The translations under genes and the position numbers were made by a program. The notes beneath the pieces are model-generated. The model was not told the origin of the DNA. It ran no database searches and was given only the letters and a program-made list of their open reading frames with translations. From a virus, in the IMG/VR virus record IMGVR_UViG_3300009509_000015, positions 1 through 64,000 of that record: a DNA stretch of 64,000 nucleotides, one strand, 5' to 3'. Of the stretch, positions 6,987-12,621 are shown piece by piece (position 1 is the first letter of the stretch; every line of letters starts with the position of its first letter).

Positions 6987-7057
6987 TGCGGAGTAGAGTA
7001 ACGGTCACTCAATGGTCTCATACGCCATCTACGTGGGTTCGACTCCCACCTCCGCTA
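6987..7057 (+). tRNA. tRNA-Met-type (CAT), possible initiator or Ile2
   Basis: Acceptor TGCGGAG/CTCCGCT has a T1-T72 mismatch. D arm GAGT/ACTC, anticodon stem ATGGT/GCCAT, loop CTCATAC, discriminator A. An unpaired 1:72 position is an initiator hallmark, but the three G:C pairs typical of initiators are not intact. Confidence 0.8.
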
Positions 7058-7062
7058 CCTAC

Positions 7063-7339
7063 GGGGATGAACGGCTTCGACAGTATGGATGAAGCTAGCA
7101 CTGCAAGCCGATAAGTATCACATCGTTAAAAGATACAAAAAACTAAATGCAAACACATTTAAGAACTTTGTTGGATCATACACTCCAGCACGCCACCTTG
7201 CCACTCCGCAAGTAGTGTAAGAACTGGCGACGAATAACTTGCAAATCCCTCCAAAACGCAAGACCCCCTGAATAATGTAAGCTTGTAGACTGTGCTAGAG
7301 TAAGCATATTGGACATGGGTTCGATTCCCATCATCTCCA
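7063..7339 (+). ncRNA. ssrA: transfer-messenger RNA (tmRNA)
   Basis: The 5' end GGGGATGAACGGCTTCGACA and the 3' tRNA-like end (T arm ATGGG TTCGATT CCCAT, then CATCTCC and A73) fold into the tmRNA acceptor GGGGATG/CATCTCC, with G3:U70 for alanylation. Length is 277 nt. The probable resume codon is GCA at 7149; the frame reads ANTFKNFVGS and, after further residues, ends PQVV before TAA at 7218-7220. tmRNA rescues stalled ribosomes and tags nascent chains. A canonical tag ends in LAA; this one would end in VV. Confidence 0.9.
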
Positions 7340-7344
7340 CCTAT

Positions 7345-7429
7345 GCTGGTGTGACGGAACTGGCAGACGTGTATGGCTTAGACCCATATGCCCTTAACGG
7401 GCGTGCAGGTTCGACTCCTGCCATCAGCA
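7345..7429 (+). tRNA. tRNA-Leu (TAG)
   Basis: Class II tRNA. Acceptor GCTGGTG/CATCAGC, anticodon stem TATGG/CCATA, loop CTTAGAC, long variable arm GCCC/GGGC, discriminator A. Confidence 0.92.
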
Positions 7430-7525
7430 CCTATTCCTGTGAGGCACTATCGTACCTTATACTAGTAGTAGGTATCCACAGGATGACATGTTAGGGAGGG
7501 AGGGTAGCGCCCTCTTCTCCCGCCA
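7430..7525 (+). other. structured inter-tRNA spacer
   Basis: CCTGTG near 7436 pairs with CACAGG near 7482, and GAGGG/CCCTC forms a tight hairpin near 7496-7512 nested in GGAG/CTCC. No gene. Confidence 0.35.
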
Positions 7526-7600
7526 CCTGATGTGAAGGGAATTGGCATACCTGGGGTACTCAAAATACCTCGTTTGGTGGTTCGACTCCACCCATCAGGA
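7526..7600 (+). tRNA. tRNA-Leu (CAA) with a short variable loop
   Basis: Acceptor CCTGATG/CATCAGG, Leu-type D arm (GGAATTGGCA), anticodon stem GGGTA/TACCT, loop CTCAAAA, discriminator A. The variable region is only 5 nt (CGTTT), whereas bacterial Leu tRNAs normally have a long arm. Nearly the same body as the TAA tRNA at 9159. Confidence 0.85.
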
Positions 7601-7612
7601 CTGGAGGATTAA

Positions 7613-7813
7613 ATGAAGAACAGAAATTGGATTATATATTTGTCAAAACTTTTCTATGTCCTGGCTGGCATGAGTTTATTTGCTAGCCTTGATGCTTTTT
7701 TACACGACATTCATTATGCAGAAGGAATAGCAACAGCTATATTATTTATAGTTCTCGTTTACTGTGGACATAAGATTATGTGCGCATGGAGAACCATAAA
7801 CTGCGTTAGTTAA
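7613..7813 (+). CDS. small membrane protein
   Basis: A 66-residue protein with GGAGG upstream. It has two likely membrane helices (residues about 12-28 and 38-55) and short basic ends. No family recognised. It is followed after nine bases by the first sulfotransferase-like gene. Confidence 0.6.
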   Translation: MKNRNWIIYLSKLFYVLAGMSLFASLDAFLHDIHYAEGIATAILFIVLVYCGHKIMCAWRTINCVS

Positions 7814-7822
7814 GGAGCAATT

Positions 7823-8494
7823 ATGGGTGTACTGATATATCAAATGGGAAGAGTAGGATCAGTAGCAATAAACAGGGCACTAAAAAACGTAGGAGTTGAT
7901 ACACTACATGCGCACTACCTAGCTAATGGAGGAGAGCACTATAAAAGACTTCTTGCTGGTGACGATTTAATAAAAGCTGCAACGTATGACATAGTTACTC
8001 TTGTTCGTGATCCCATAGCACGTAATCTATCCGAGTATTTTAGGCGCATGAGTCCTAAAGTTGAGTATGATTACCAGTGGTTATACAAAAAGTTCATGAA
8101 AGACTTTAACCACATATGGCCTTTAGTATGGTTTGACCTAGAGTTTCTACCATTTACTGGTTTAGACCTGCTATACTGGGGCTTTCCTATAGAGCATACA
8201 GATACATTTCAAACAGCAATAGGACGTAACGTACTTGTGCTTCGCACAGATAAGCTAAACCAAAAATCAACCAGTGAAGCACTGTCAGAGTTTACTGGAA
8301 AAGAAATAGCAGAAATTCCAGTGGCTAATAATATATCAGAGAGACCTGGGCTTGATGTAATATACGATGCGTTCCTTTCTCAAGTGTGCTTTCCTGAACC
8401 TTTTGTAGAGTTCTTTTATAATAGTGCATACAGCATAGTATTTTTTACTGCAAAAGAACGAGAGCGCTTTATGAAGAGGTGGACATGCCAATAG
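7823..8494 (+). CDS. sulfotransferase-like protein 1
   Basis: A 223-residue protein. The N-terminus has a P-loop-like segment (YQMGRVGSVAINRAL, residues about 5-19), as in PAPS-binding sulfotransferases. Residues about 58-75 give LVRDPIARNLSEYF, matching the 3'-phosphate-binding RDP...R..S pattern. It resembles the sulfotransferase-fold group annotated as capsular polysaccharide synthesis proteins. The donor would be PAPS; the acceptor is unknown. GGAG precedes the ATG. It overlaps the paralogue downstream by 10 bases. A second and third copy lie at 8485 and 13097. Confidence 0.7.
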   Translation: MGVLIYQMGRVGSVAINRALKNVGVDTLHAHYLANGGEHYKRLLAGDDLIKAATYDIVTLVRDPIARNLSEYFRRMSPKVEYDYQWLYKKFMKDFNHIWPLVWFDLEFLPFTGLDLLYWGFPIEHTDTFQTAIGRNVLVLRTDKLNQKSTSEALSEFTGKEIAEIPVANNISERPGLDVIYDAFLSQVCFPEPFVEFFYNSAYSIVFFTAKERERFMKRWTCQ

Positions 8495-9168
8495 TGGTAT
8501 ACCAACCAGGGAAAGTAGGATCACAGGCAATAGCAAAAACACTAAATGATATGGGCAAAAAAGTATACCATGCCCACTATATTTATAACATAGCAGGTGA
8601 GTACTCCTCTGCTGCAAACTATAAACTAAAGAAAACATTATCAGAACTTAATCAACCATTACAAATTGTTACACCTATACGTGAGCCAATAGCAAGGAAC
8701 TTATCTGCGTACTTCTGGTCATTACCAAAGGATGCAAAGTATACGCCAGATATATACAAGCACCAGTTTATTAATAACTACCAACATGAATGGTTACTTA
8801 ACTGGTTTGACCACGAGTTTAATAATCTGTTTGAGATGGATATTTATGAACTAGCGTTCAACCAGCACAGGGGGTACTCAATCTATGAAGGCATGTGGAA
8901 TAAACAACCCCTCAGTATCTTGATCGTGCAGCAAGAAAAGCTTATGTTTAACTTCAAGGAAATACTGGTAAGGTTCTTTCACACTGATGCCTATCCAGTA
9001 GTACCTAGAGTTAATGAAACTAAGCAGTGGTTTTATAAAGATTTTAAATGCTGGTTGAAGTTACCTGAAGATTTCCTAGAGAAAATATATACATCTAAAT
9101 ATGCCAGACATTTTTATGGTGAGCATGATATAACTCACTTCAAAAATAAATGGCGTGAGCTAGCGTGA
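8485..9168 (+). CDS. sulfotransferase-like protein 2
   Basis: A 227-residue paralogue of the preceding gene: YQPGKVGSQAIAKTL at residues 6-20 and PIREPIARNLSAYF at about 68-81, where the usual Asp is Glu. ATG 8485 follows GAAGAGG. Its TGA stop (9166-9168) is tRNA positions 8-10 of tRNA-Leu(TAA), so the last 10 bases belong to both genes. Probable function: transfer of sulfate to a surface glycan or other acceptor; this is inference. Confidence 0.7.
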   Translation: MPIVVYQPGKVGSQAIAKTLNDMGKKVYHAHYIYNIAGEYSSAANYKLKKTLSELNQPLQIVTPIREPIARNLSAYFWSLPKDAKYTPDIYKHQFINNYQHEWLLNWFDHEFNNLFEMDIYELAFNQHRGYSIYEGMWNKQPLSILIVQQEKLMFNFKEILVRFFHTDAYPVVPRVNETKQWFYKDFKCWLKLPEDFLEKIYTSKYARHFYGEHDITHFKNKWRELA

Positions 9169-9233
9169 AGGGAATTGGCATACCTACTTTACTTAAAATA
9201 AAGTGCTTGGTGGTTCGAATCCACCCGTTAGCA
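9159..9233 (+). tRNA. tRNA-Leu (TAA) with a short variable loop
   Basis: Acceptor GCTAGCG/CGTTAGC, Leu-type D arm, anticodon stem CTTTA/TAAAG, loop CTTAAAA, discriminator A, 5-nt variable loop (TGCTT). Its first 10 nt overlap the end of the sulfotransferase-like gene. Shares a run of about 20 identical bases with the CAA tRNA at 7526. Confidence 0.87.
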
Positions 9234-9274
9234 TAGGGGCAAATTCCCCAAACGTAAATAGGGAACTACTCATA

Positions 9275-9303
9275 TTGACAATTAGCCGATAGTATGTCAT
9301 AAT
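9275..9303 (+). promoter_or_regulatory. sigma70-type promoter upstream of the Ser tRNAs and RNase P RNA
   Basis: TTGACA 9275-9280, 17 bp, CATAAT 9298-9303. It precedes a small gene, two tRNA-Ser genes and the RNase P RNA. Confidence 0.75.
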
Positions 9304-9337
9304 AAATTTATATATTGACATAGGAGGCAATTATCAA

Positions 9338-9439
9338 ATGACACCTATTTTAGTAATAACGTTCTTTGCTATTACCATTTTGGTAAGAGCATTAATAGGA
9401 AGGGTGATCGAATGGCAAGATGCTAGTCTAGAAAACTAA
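9338..9439 (+). CDS. 33-residue membrane microprotein overlapping tRNA-Ser
   Basis: ATG 9338 is preceded by AGGAGG at good spacing. The peptide starts MTPILVITFFAITILVRAL, one membrane helix, and ends in a short polar tail (WQDASLEN). The tail, from 9408 on, is encoded by the first 32 nt of tRNA-Ser(AGA), and the stop lies in its anticodon stem. The good ribosome site and hydrophobic helix favour a real gene. Confidence 0.5.
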   Translation: MTPILVITFFAITILVRALIGRVIEWQDASLEN

Positions 9440-9482
9440 GGCTGCGGTCAACCGCATGGGGGTTCAAATCCCTCCCCTTCCG
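9408..9482 (+). tRNA. tRNA-Ser (AGA)
   Basis: Class II. Acceptor GGAAGGG/CCCTTCC, anticodon stem CTAGT/ACTAA with a terminal mismatch, loop CTAGAAA, long variable arm TGCGG/CCGCA, discriminator G. A34 in a serine tRNA is unusual in bacteria, where GGA is the rule. Confidence 0.85.
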
Positions 9483-9486
9483 CAGA

Positions 9487-9571
9487 GGAAAGTTGGCAGA
9501 GAGGCAATGCGTCGGCTTGCTAAGCCGTAGCCATCCGTAAGGATGCAAAGGTTCGATCCCTTTACTTTCCG
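9487..9571 (+). tRNA. tRNA-Ser (GCT)
   Basis: Class II. Acceptor GGAAAGT/ACTTTCC, anticodon stem CGGC/GCCG, loop TTGCTAA, variable arm CATCC/GGATG, discriminator G. Confidence 0.92.
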
Positions 9572-9575
9572 CTAA

Positions 9576-9917
9576 GTCAAGATGGGTGGCTCTACGCTGG
9601 TCTAAATTTAGACTGGAGGAAGCTCAGGACTACACTGCTTAAGGTAGGAGGATATATGACTCAAGTTACATTAGTTAGCTCAGAAGAACCTGATCCAAAT
9701 TGTAAGCACAAAAGACAAACAACATTTACTTATAGACAAGGCAGAATAAAAGAAGTAGAAACGTATTGCCTCGACTGTTCGAGAACTTTATCCGTTAGCA
9801 CTACCGAGGTAGCAAGTGCAAGCAGCCTAGCGGGTGAGCAGCGCAACGATGGCGGGTAGCACGCATAGATAGATGTAGGGCTTAAATGACAGAATCCTGG
9901 CTATAGCCCATCTTGAC
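9576..9917 (+). ncRNA. rnpB: RNase P RNA
   Basis: The ends form an 11-bp P1 helix: GTCAAGATGGG 9576-9586 with CCCATCTTGAC 9907-9917. P3 is the hairpin GTCTAAATTTAGAC 9600-9613. CR-I reads GGAGGAAGCTCAGGA and CR-V reads ACAGAATCCTGGCTATAG. P4 pairs AGC-(T)-CAGGA 9621-9629 with TCCTGGCT 9895-9902 and keeps the universally conserved bulged U at 9624. An AGATAGATG segment precedes CR-V as in bacterial A-type RNAs. The 342-nt length is normal. RNase P removes tRNA 5' leaders, a fitting partner for a locus of about 30 tRNAs. Confidence 0.88.
9656..9859 (+). CDS. possible zinc-ribbon protein encoded inside the RNase P RNA
   Basis: A 67-codon frame with AGGAGG seven bases before ATG 9656. The first 45 residues contain a Cys-x-His and Cys-x2-Cys pair about 20 residues apart (CKHKRQTTF and YCLDCSRTL), resembling small phage zinc ribbons. 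The last 20 residues look like translated RNA sequence. It lies wholly within the RNase P RNA. It may be a real embedded gene or a chance frame; both readings are open. Confidence 0.35.
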   Translation: MTQVTLVSSEEPDPNCKHKRQTTFTYRQGRIKEVETYCLDCSRTLSVSTTEVASASSLAGEQRNDGG

Positions 9918-9941
9918 AAACTACTTTAATTATGGTATAAT
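9913..9941 (+). promoter_or_regulatory. promoter overlapping the RNase P 3' end
   Basis: TTGACA 9913-9918, 17 bp, TATAAT 9936-9941. The -35 is part of the 3' strand of RNase P helix P1. Expected start of transcription coincides with the ATG of the next gene. Confidence 0.85.
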
Positions 9942-9948
9942 TAATAGT

Positions 9949-10098
9949 ATGTTAGCAGACAAATTATTACACCAGTTCTTTATGTGGATGGCAAGCATTA
10001 CAGGTATGACTAATCAAGAAGTGGCAACATGGACACTCCTTGGTATACTAGCGCTATTCATATTTATAGGAGTGGTTAGAAAAGCAGATATTTATTAA
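9949..10098 (+). CDS. small membrane protein, probably leaderless
   Basis: A 49-residue protein. ATG 9949 lies 8 bp after the TATAAT at 9936-9941 and has no ribosome binding site, so the mRNA probably begins at or next to the start codon. One membrane helix (about WTLLGILALFIFIGVV, residues 28-43) with a polar N-terminal part. The TAA stop is immediately followed by tRNA-Cys. Function unknown. Confidence 0.55.
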   Translation: MLADKLLHQFFMWMASITGMTNQEVATWTLLGILALFIFIGVVRKADIY

Positions 10099-10170
10099 GG
10101 CTCAGTAGCCAAGATGGTAAGGCGGGTGGCTGCAACCCACTGATCGCTGGTTCAAGTCCAGCCTGGGCCT
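10099..10170 (+). tRNA. tRNA-Cys (GCA)
   Basis: Acceptor GGCTCAG/CTGGGCC, anticodon stem GGTGG/CCACT, loop CTGCAAC, discriminator T, the cysteine identity base. Confidence 0.92.
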
Positions 10171-10183
10171 CTATGTACCAATA

Positions 10184-10314
10184 GTTCGTGCTCCTGTGGA
10201 TACTAACCAGAACACATTAGGGGTTGACTTTTGTACTTACTGGTAAGCGGAACGGGGTGGCAGGACTGCGTGTGGGTGGATTCTGGTCTACGAACACGAC
10301 AATCAGGAGCGAGT
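10184..10314 (+). promoter_or_regulatory. structured leader that can hide the ribosome binding site
   Basis: GCTCCTG 10190-10196 is complementary to CAGGAGC 10304-10310, which contains the ribosome site AGGAG of the gene at 10315. GTTCGT 10184-10189 can pair with ACGAAC 10290-10295; the two helices cross, so they form either a pseudoknot or alternatives. CCAGAA and TTCTGG inside also pair. This has the layout of a translational switch; no ligand is known. Confidence 0.5.
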
Positions 10315-10506
10315 ATGAAATTTTATTTGAAATGTAAAAGCTGTGGTAGAGAAGAAGAAGTGTCAGAACTTAGGTTCTGGTGTAGTGGTGGTAGGATTGT
10401 TGGCAGAGGTATAGCAGAGAACCTTGAATTTTGCAATACCTGTATAACAGACAATAGATCAAGACTACCTTGGAGTAATACAGCAAAGGAAAGGAGTGAT
10501 GAATGA
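10315..10506 (+). CDS. small zinc-ribbon protein
   Basis: A 63-residue protein. ATG 10315 with AGGAG five bases upstream. Two Cys pairs (LKCKSCGR at residues 5-12 and FCNTCI near 43-48) suggest a zinc ribbon. The last four bases overlap the next gene (ATGA). It follows the structured leader. Confidence 0.6.
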   Translation: MKFYLKCKSCGREEEVSELRFWCSGGRIVGRGIAENLEFCNTCITDNRSRLPWSNTAKERSDE

Positions 10507-10886
10507 AATACTTTGTGATATGTGCAGTGAGAAAAGCAGATAAGGAGTACAGTGACTACATAGCAGCTTTAGTAAATAAGTATGAAGAAGAAGGACACGA
10601 AGTTTATTGGCCTGCTAGAGACACTGATCAGGATGATCCCATAGGATATAGAATTTGTGTAGATAATAGAGCAGCTATAGAAAACGCAGACGCTATATTA
10701 TTCGCATGGGATGGAGAATCAACAGGATCATTGTTTGACCTTGGCATAGCTTGGATGGCAAGAAAAGAGATAGTTATTATCCCTTACTTTATGCCACCAG
10801 TTGTTGAAGGTAAGAAATCTTATCAAGCAATGGCAGCGTTATGGGAAGATATTGGAGCTAACGGGCAACACCCGCCATTTCCGTAG
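10503..10886 (+). CDS. nucleoside 2-deoxyribosyltransferase-like protein
   Basis: A 127-residue single-domain protein. The pattern of a beta strand (YFVICAVRKA), VYWPARDTDQDDP, then IENADAILFAWDGESTGSLFDLGIAW and KEIVII matches the nucleoside deoxyribosyltransferase-like fold, including the ADA...D and GS..DLG elements. Such enzymes exchange or hydrolyse bases of deoxynucleosides and could feed phage nucleotide metabolism, although relatives also serve in other roles. The TAG stop is directly followed by tRNA-Arg(TCG). Confidence 0.65.
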   Translation: MKYFVICAVRKADKEYSDYIAALVNKYEEEGHEVYWPARDTDQDDPIGYRICVDNRAAIENADAILFAWDGESTGSLFDLGIAWMARKEIVIIPYFMPPVVEGKKSYQAMAALWEDIGANGQHPPFP

Positions 10887-10960
10887 GCACTTGTAGCTCA
10901 ATGGACGAGAGCACTTGGCTTCGAACCAAGGGGTTGGGAGTTCGAATCTCCCCAAGTGCT
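10887..10960 (+). tRNA. tRNA-Arg (TCG)
   Basis: Acceptor GCACTTG/CAAGTGC, anticodon stem CTTGG/CCAAG, loop CTTCGAA. Discriminator T is unusual for Arg. Confidence 0.9.
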
Positions 10961-10974
10961 CCTAGGAGAAATTT

Positions 10975-11397
10975 ATGAGCATAAAAAATTTTGCTATTAT
11001 ATTAATTCTGTTGGTTGTGGCACTGTTAGTAGTAGCCTATATACCAATAGGCGAAAGGGATAGTGGAAGTCCTTACCCACCACCAGAGGCTACAGCAACT
11101 ATAAGGCATGATCCTTATCCACCACCAGAGGCTACAGCTACACCAAAACCAACAAAAGAAAAAGATGATAACGATCCTTATCCCGCACCAACATCAACAC
11201 AATACATACCGACCAGTGCGCCAACAGAAACTATTCCTGAGCCAACAGAGCAGGGAAGTAGCACATGTGAAGATATAAAAATGAGCGACGGAGGCACAGT
11301 TACACTATGCCCTGGAGAAAAACCTAGTTGTGGCACATGTATGACAGTCTATGATAAAATAGATGATCTTTGGGGCTGTTACTGTTCGGAGGAATAA
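10975..11397 (+). CDS. membrane-anchored or secreted protein with PYPPPEATAT repeats
   Basis: A 140-residue protein. One N-terminal hydrophobic helix (residues about 6-23) acts as signal or anchor. A Pro/Thr-rich linker follows with two copies of PYPPPEATAT and further PT-rich sequence, then a C-terminal domain with six Cys (SSTCEDI, TLCPG, SCGTCM, GCYCSEE) that probably forms disulfides outside the cell. The linker style resembles Chloroflexota surface proteins. AGGAG precedes the ATG. Function unknown; a surface role such as blocking other phages is possible. Confidence 0.6.
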   Translation: MSIKNFAIILILLVVALLVVAYIPIGERDSGSPYPPPEATATIRHDPYPPPEATATPKPTKEKDDNDPYPAPTSTQYIPTSAPTETIPEPTEQGSSTCEDIKMSDGGTVTLCPGEKPSCGTCMTVYDKIDDLWGCYCSEE

Positions 11398-11399
11398 TA

Positions 11400-11618
11400 A
11401 TGGCAATAGACTATAAGAAACTAACTGATGAAGAACTAGCTTTTCTTCTATATGCAGCAGAGGAGGAGGAAGAATCTGTAGGATTCTATAGATATACTAC
11501 TACTGAGTACTGCTGTGCTGGTTTGAAGATAAAAAAACAACTAGAAAAAGAGTACGATAGAAGAGGGCTTCATCAGGACTTGTTTCTTTCTCCTGAGTAT
11601 TATGACTCAGAGGAATAA
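11400..11618 (+). CDS. small acidic hypothetical protein
   Basis: A 72-residue protein starting two bases after the previous stop, with GGAGG upstream of ATG 11400. Very acidic (EEEEES, SPEYYDSEE) with a central helical, lysine-rich segment. No family recognised. Confidence 0.55.
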   Translation: MAIDYKKLTDEELAFLLYAAEEEEESVGFYRYTTTEYCCAGLKIKKQLEKEYDRRGLHQDLFLSPEYYDSEE

Positions 11619-11623
11619 TAAAT

Positions 11624-11695
11624 GCCCCTGTAGTTCAAAGGACAGAACAGGGGGTTCCTAACCCCTAGATACCAGTTCGAATCTGGTCGGGGGTT
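11624..11695 (+). tRNA. tRNA-Arg (CCT)
   Basis: Acceptor GCCCCTG/CGGGGGT with wobble ends, anticodon stem GGGGG/CCCCT, loop TTCCTAA. Confidence 0.9.
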
Positions 11696-11699
11696 CTAT

Positions 11700-11771
11700 G
11701 CTCCTGTGATGTAACGGAAAGCATACTTGTCTTCTAAGCAATGAGTCTAGGTTCGAGTCCTAGCAGGAGTA
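11700..11771 (+). tRNA. tRNA-Arg (TCT)
   Basis: Acceptor GCTCCTG/CAGGAGT, loop CTTCTAA, anticodon stem CTTGT/GCAAT with one mismatch, discriminator A. The AGGAG of its acceptor strand also serves as ribosome site for the gene at 11775. Confidence 0.88.
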
Positions 11772-11774
11772 CCT

Positions 11775-11984
11775 ATGAGTGTATTTTGGATGGTAATAGT
11801 TTCTTTAATAATAACAATACACGTAATTGGTATGCTGGTAGTAGGAACAACACTAGCTATTGTTGCACTACAAGATGGGTGGTGGTTTACTTGGGATATA
11901 ATTAAACCCTGGAAGTGGAACTGGTCTGTTGTGTTTCGTGGGTTTCTTGTAATATTTATTTGGGAAATTATTTTGTTCCTGTAG
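11775..11984 (+). CDS. small membrane protein with tRNA-derived start and stop signals
   Basis: A 69-residue protein with two or three hydrophobic stretches (MVIVSLIITIHVIGMLVVG and FRGFLVIFIWEIILF). Its only good Shine-Dalgarno, AGGAG 11765-11769, is the 3' acceptor strand of tRNA-Arg(TCT). Its TAG stop 11982-11984 is positions 8-10 of tRNA-Arg(GCG). It therefore sits exactly between two tRNAs and shares bases with both. Function unknown. Confidence 0.6.
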   Translation: MSVFWMVIVSLIITIHVIGMLVVGTTLAIVALQDGWWFTWDIIKPWKWNWSVVFRGFLVIFIWEIILFL

Positions 11985-12047
11985 TTCAGACGGACAGAAC
12001 GTTACCCTGCGAAGGTAGAAATGGTGGTTCGAATCCACCCAGGAACT
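11975..12047 (+). tRNA. tRNA-Arg (GCG)
   Basis: Acceptor GTTCCTG/CAGGAAC, anticodon stem TTACC/GGTAG, loop CTGCGAA. GCG is unusual: bacteria normally use ACG (inosine) for these codons. Confidence 0.9.
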
Positions 12048-12050
12048 TAG

Positions 12051-12131
12051 GGCGAATCTGCCGAGTGGGATCGGAGCTTGGCTGTAAACCAAGTGTCGTT
12101 TGACTAGGTTGTTCGATTCAATAATTCGCCA
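12051..12131 (+). tRNA. tRNA-Tyr (GTA)
   Basis: Class II. Acceptor GGCGAAT/ATTCGCC, anticodon stem CTTGG/CCAAG, loop CTGTAAA, variable arm present, weak T stem, discriminator A. Confidence 0.88.
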
Positions 12132-12136
12132 CTCAC

Positions 12137-12208
12137 TGCTAGATAGCTTAATGGTAGAGCGTTCGGCTGTTAACCGAGAAGGCGCAGGTTCGACCCCTGC
12201 TCTAGCAG
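12137..12208 (+). tRNA. tRNA-Asn (GTT)
   Basis: Acceptor TGCTAGA/TCTAGCA, anticodon stem TCGG/CCGA, loop CTGTTAA, discriminator G. Confidence 0.93.
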
Positions 12209-12222
12209 CCTAGGAAAATCTT

Positions 12223-12531
12223 ATGAGACTTGAGGAACTTTTTATGTGGCCTAATAGAACATTGTGTGATGCACTGTCTGAAATGCGAAAAGCGTACGAG
12301 ACAAGAAATTTTTCTTATCTACTTGGCTTGATAGAAGAAGTACAAAGTATGGGCAATAAAATGGAGGCTGCACTTGGAGATAAGAAGGATGTTGAAACAT
12401 TCACTAGAGATCGTGCTAAGCTAAAGAAAGAAATCAAAGAATTAGAAGCACAGAAATATACTTTAGAAGAAACAATTGCTGATCTTGAAGAAGAGAAAGA
12501 AAGAAAACTTGGTGAGATAAGAAAGTTATAG
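12223..12531 (+). CDS. coiled-coil protein
   Basis: A 102-residue protein. The second half (residues about 52-102) is a long Lys/Glu-rich coiled coil (KLKKEIKELEAQKYTLEETI). AGGAAA precedes the ATG. It may oligomerise; no function can be assigned. Confidence 0.6.
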   Translation: MRLEELFMWPNRTLCDALSEMRKAYETRNFSYLLGLIEEVQSMGNKMEAALGDKKDVETFTRDRAKLKKEIKELEAQKYTLEETIADLEEEKERKLGEIRKL

Positions 12532-12534
12532 TAA

Positions 12535-12608
12535 CAGAGTGTAGCTCAGTCTGGTAGAGTGACCCGTTTGGATCGGGGGGGTCGGAGGTTCGAATCCTTC
12601 CACTCTGA
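12535..12608 (+). tRNA. tRNA-Pro (TGG)
   Basis: Acceptor CAGAGTG/CACTCTG, anticodon stem CCCG/CGGG, loop TTTGGAT, discriminator A. Confidence 0.92.
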
Positions 12609-12621
12609 CTGGAGGTAAAAT

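Noticed and set aside
7309-7494. Frame across the tmRNA 3' end and tRNA-Leu
   Set aside because: It translates RNA genes; the peptide repeats the tRNA T-arm reading and has no ribosome site.
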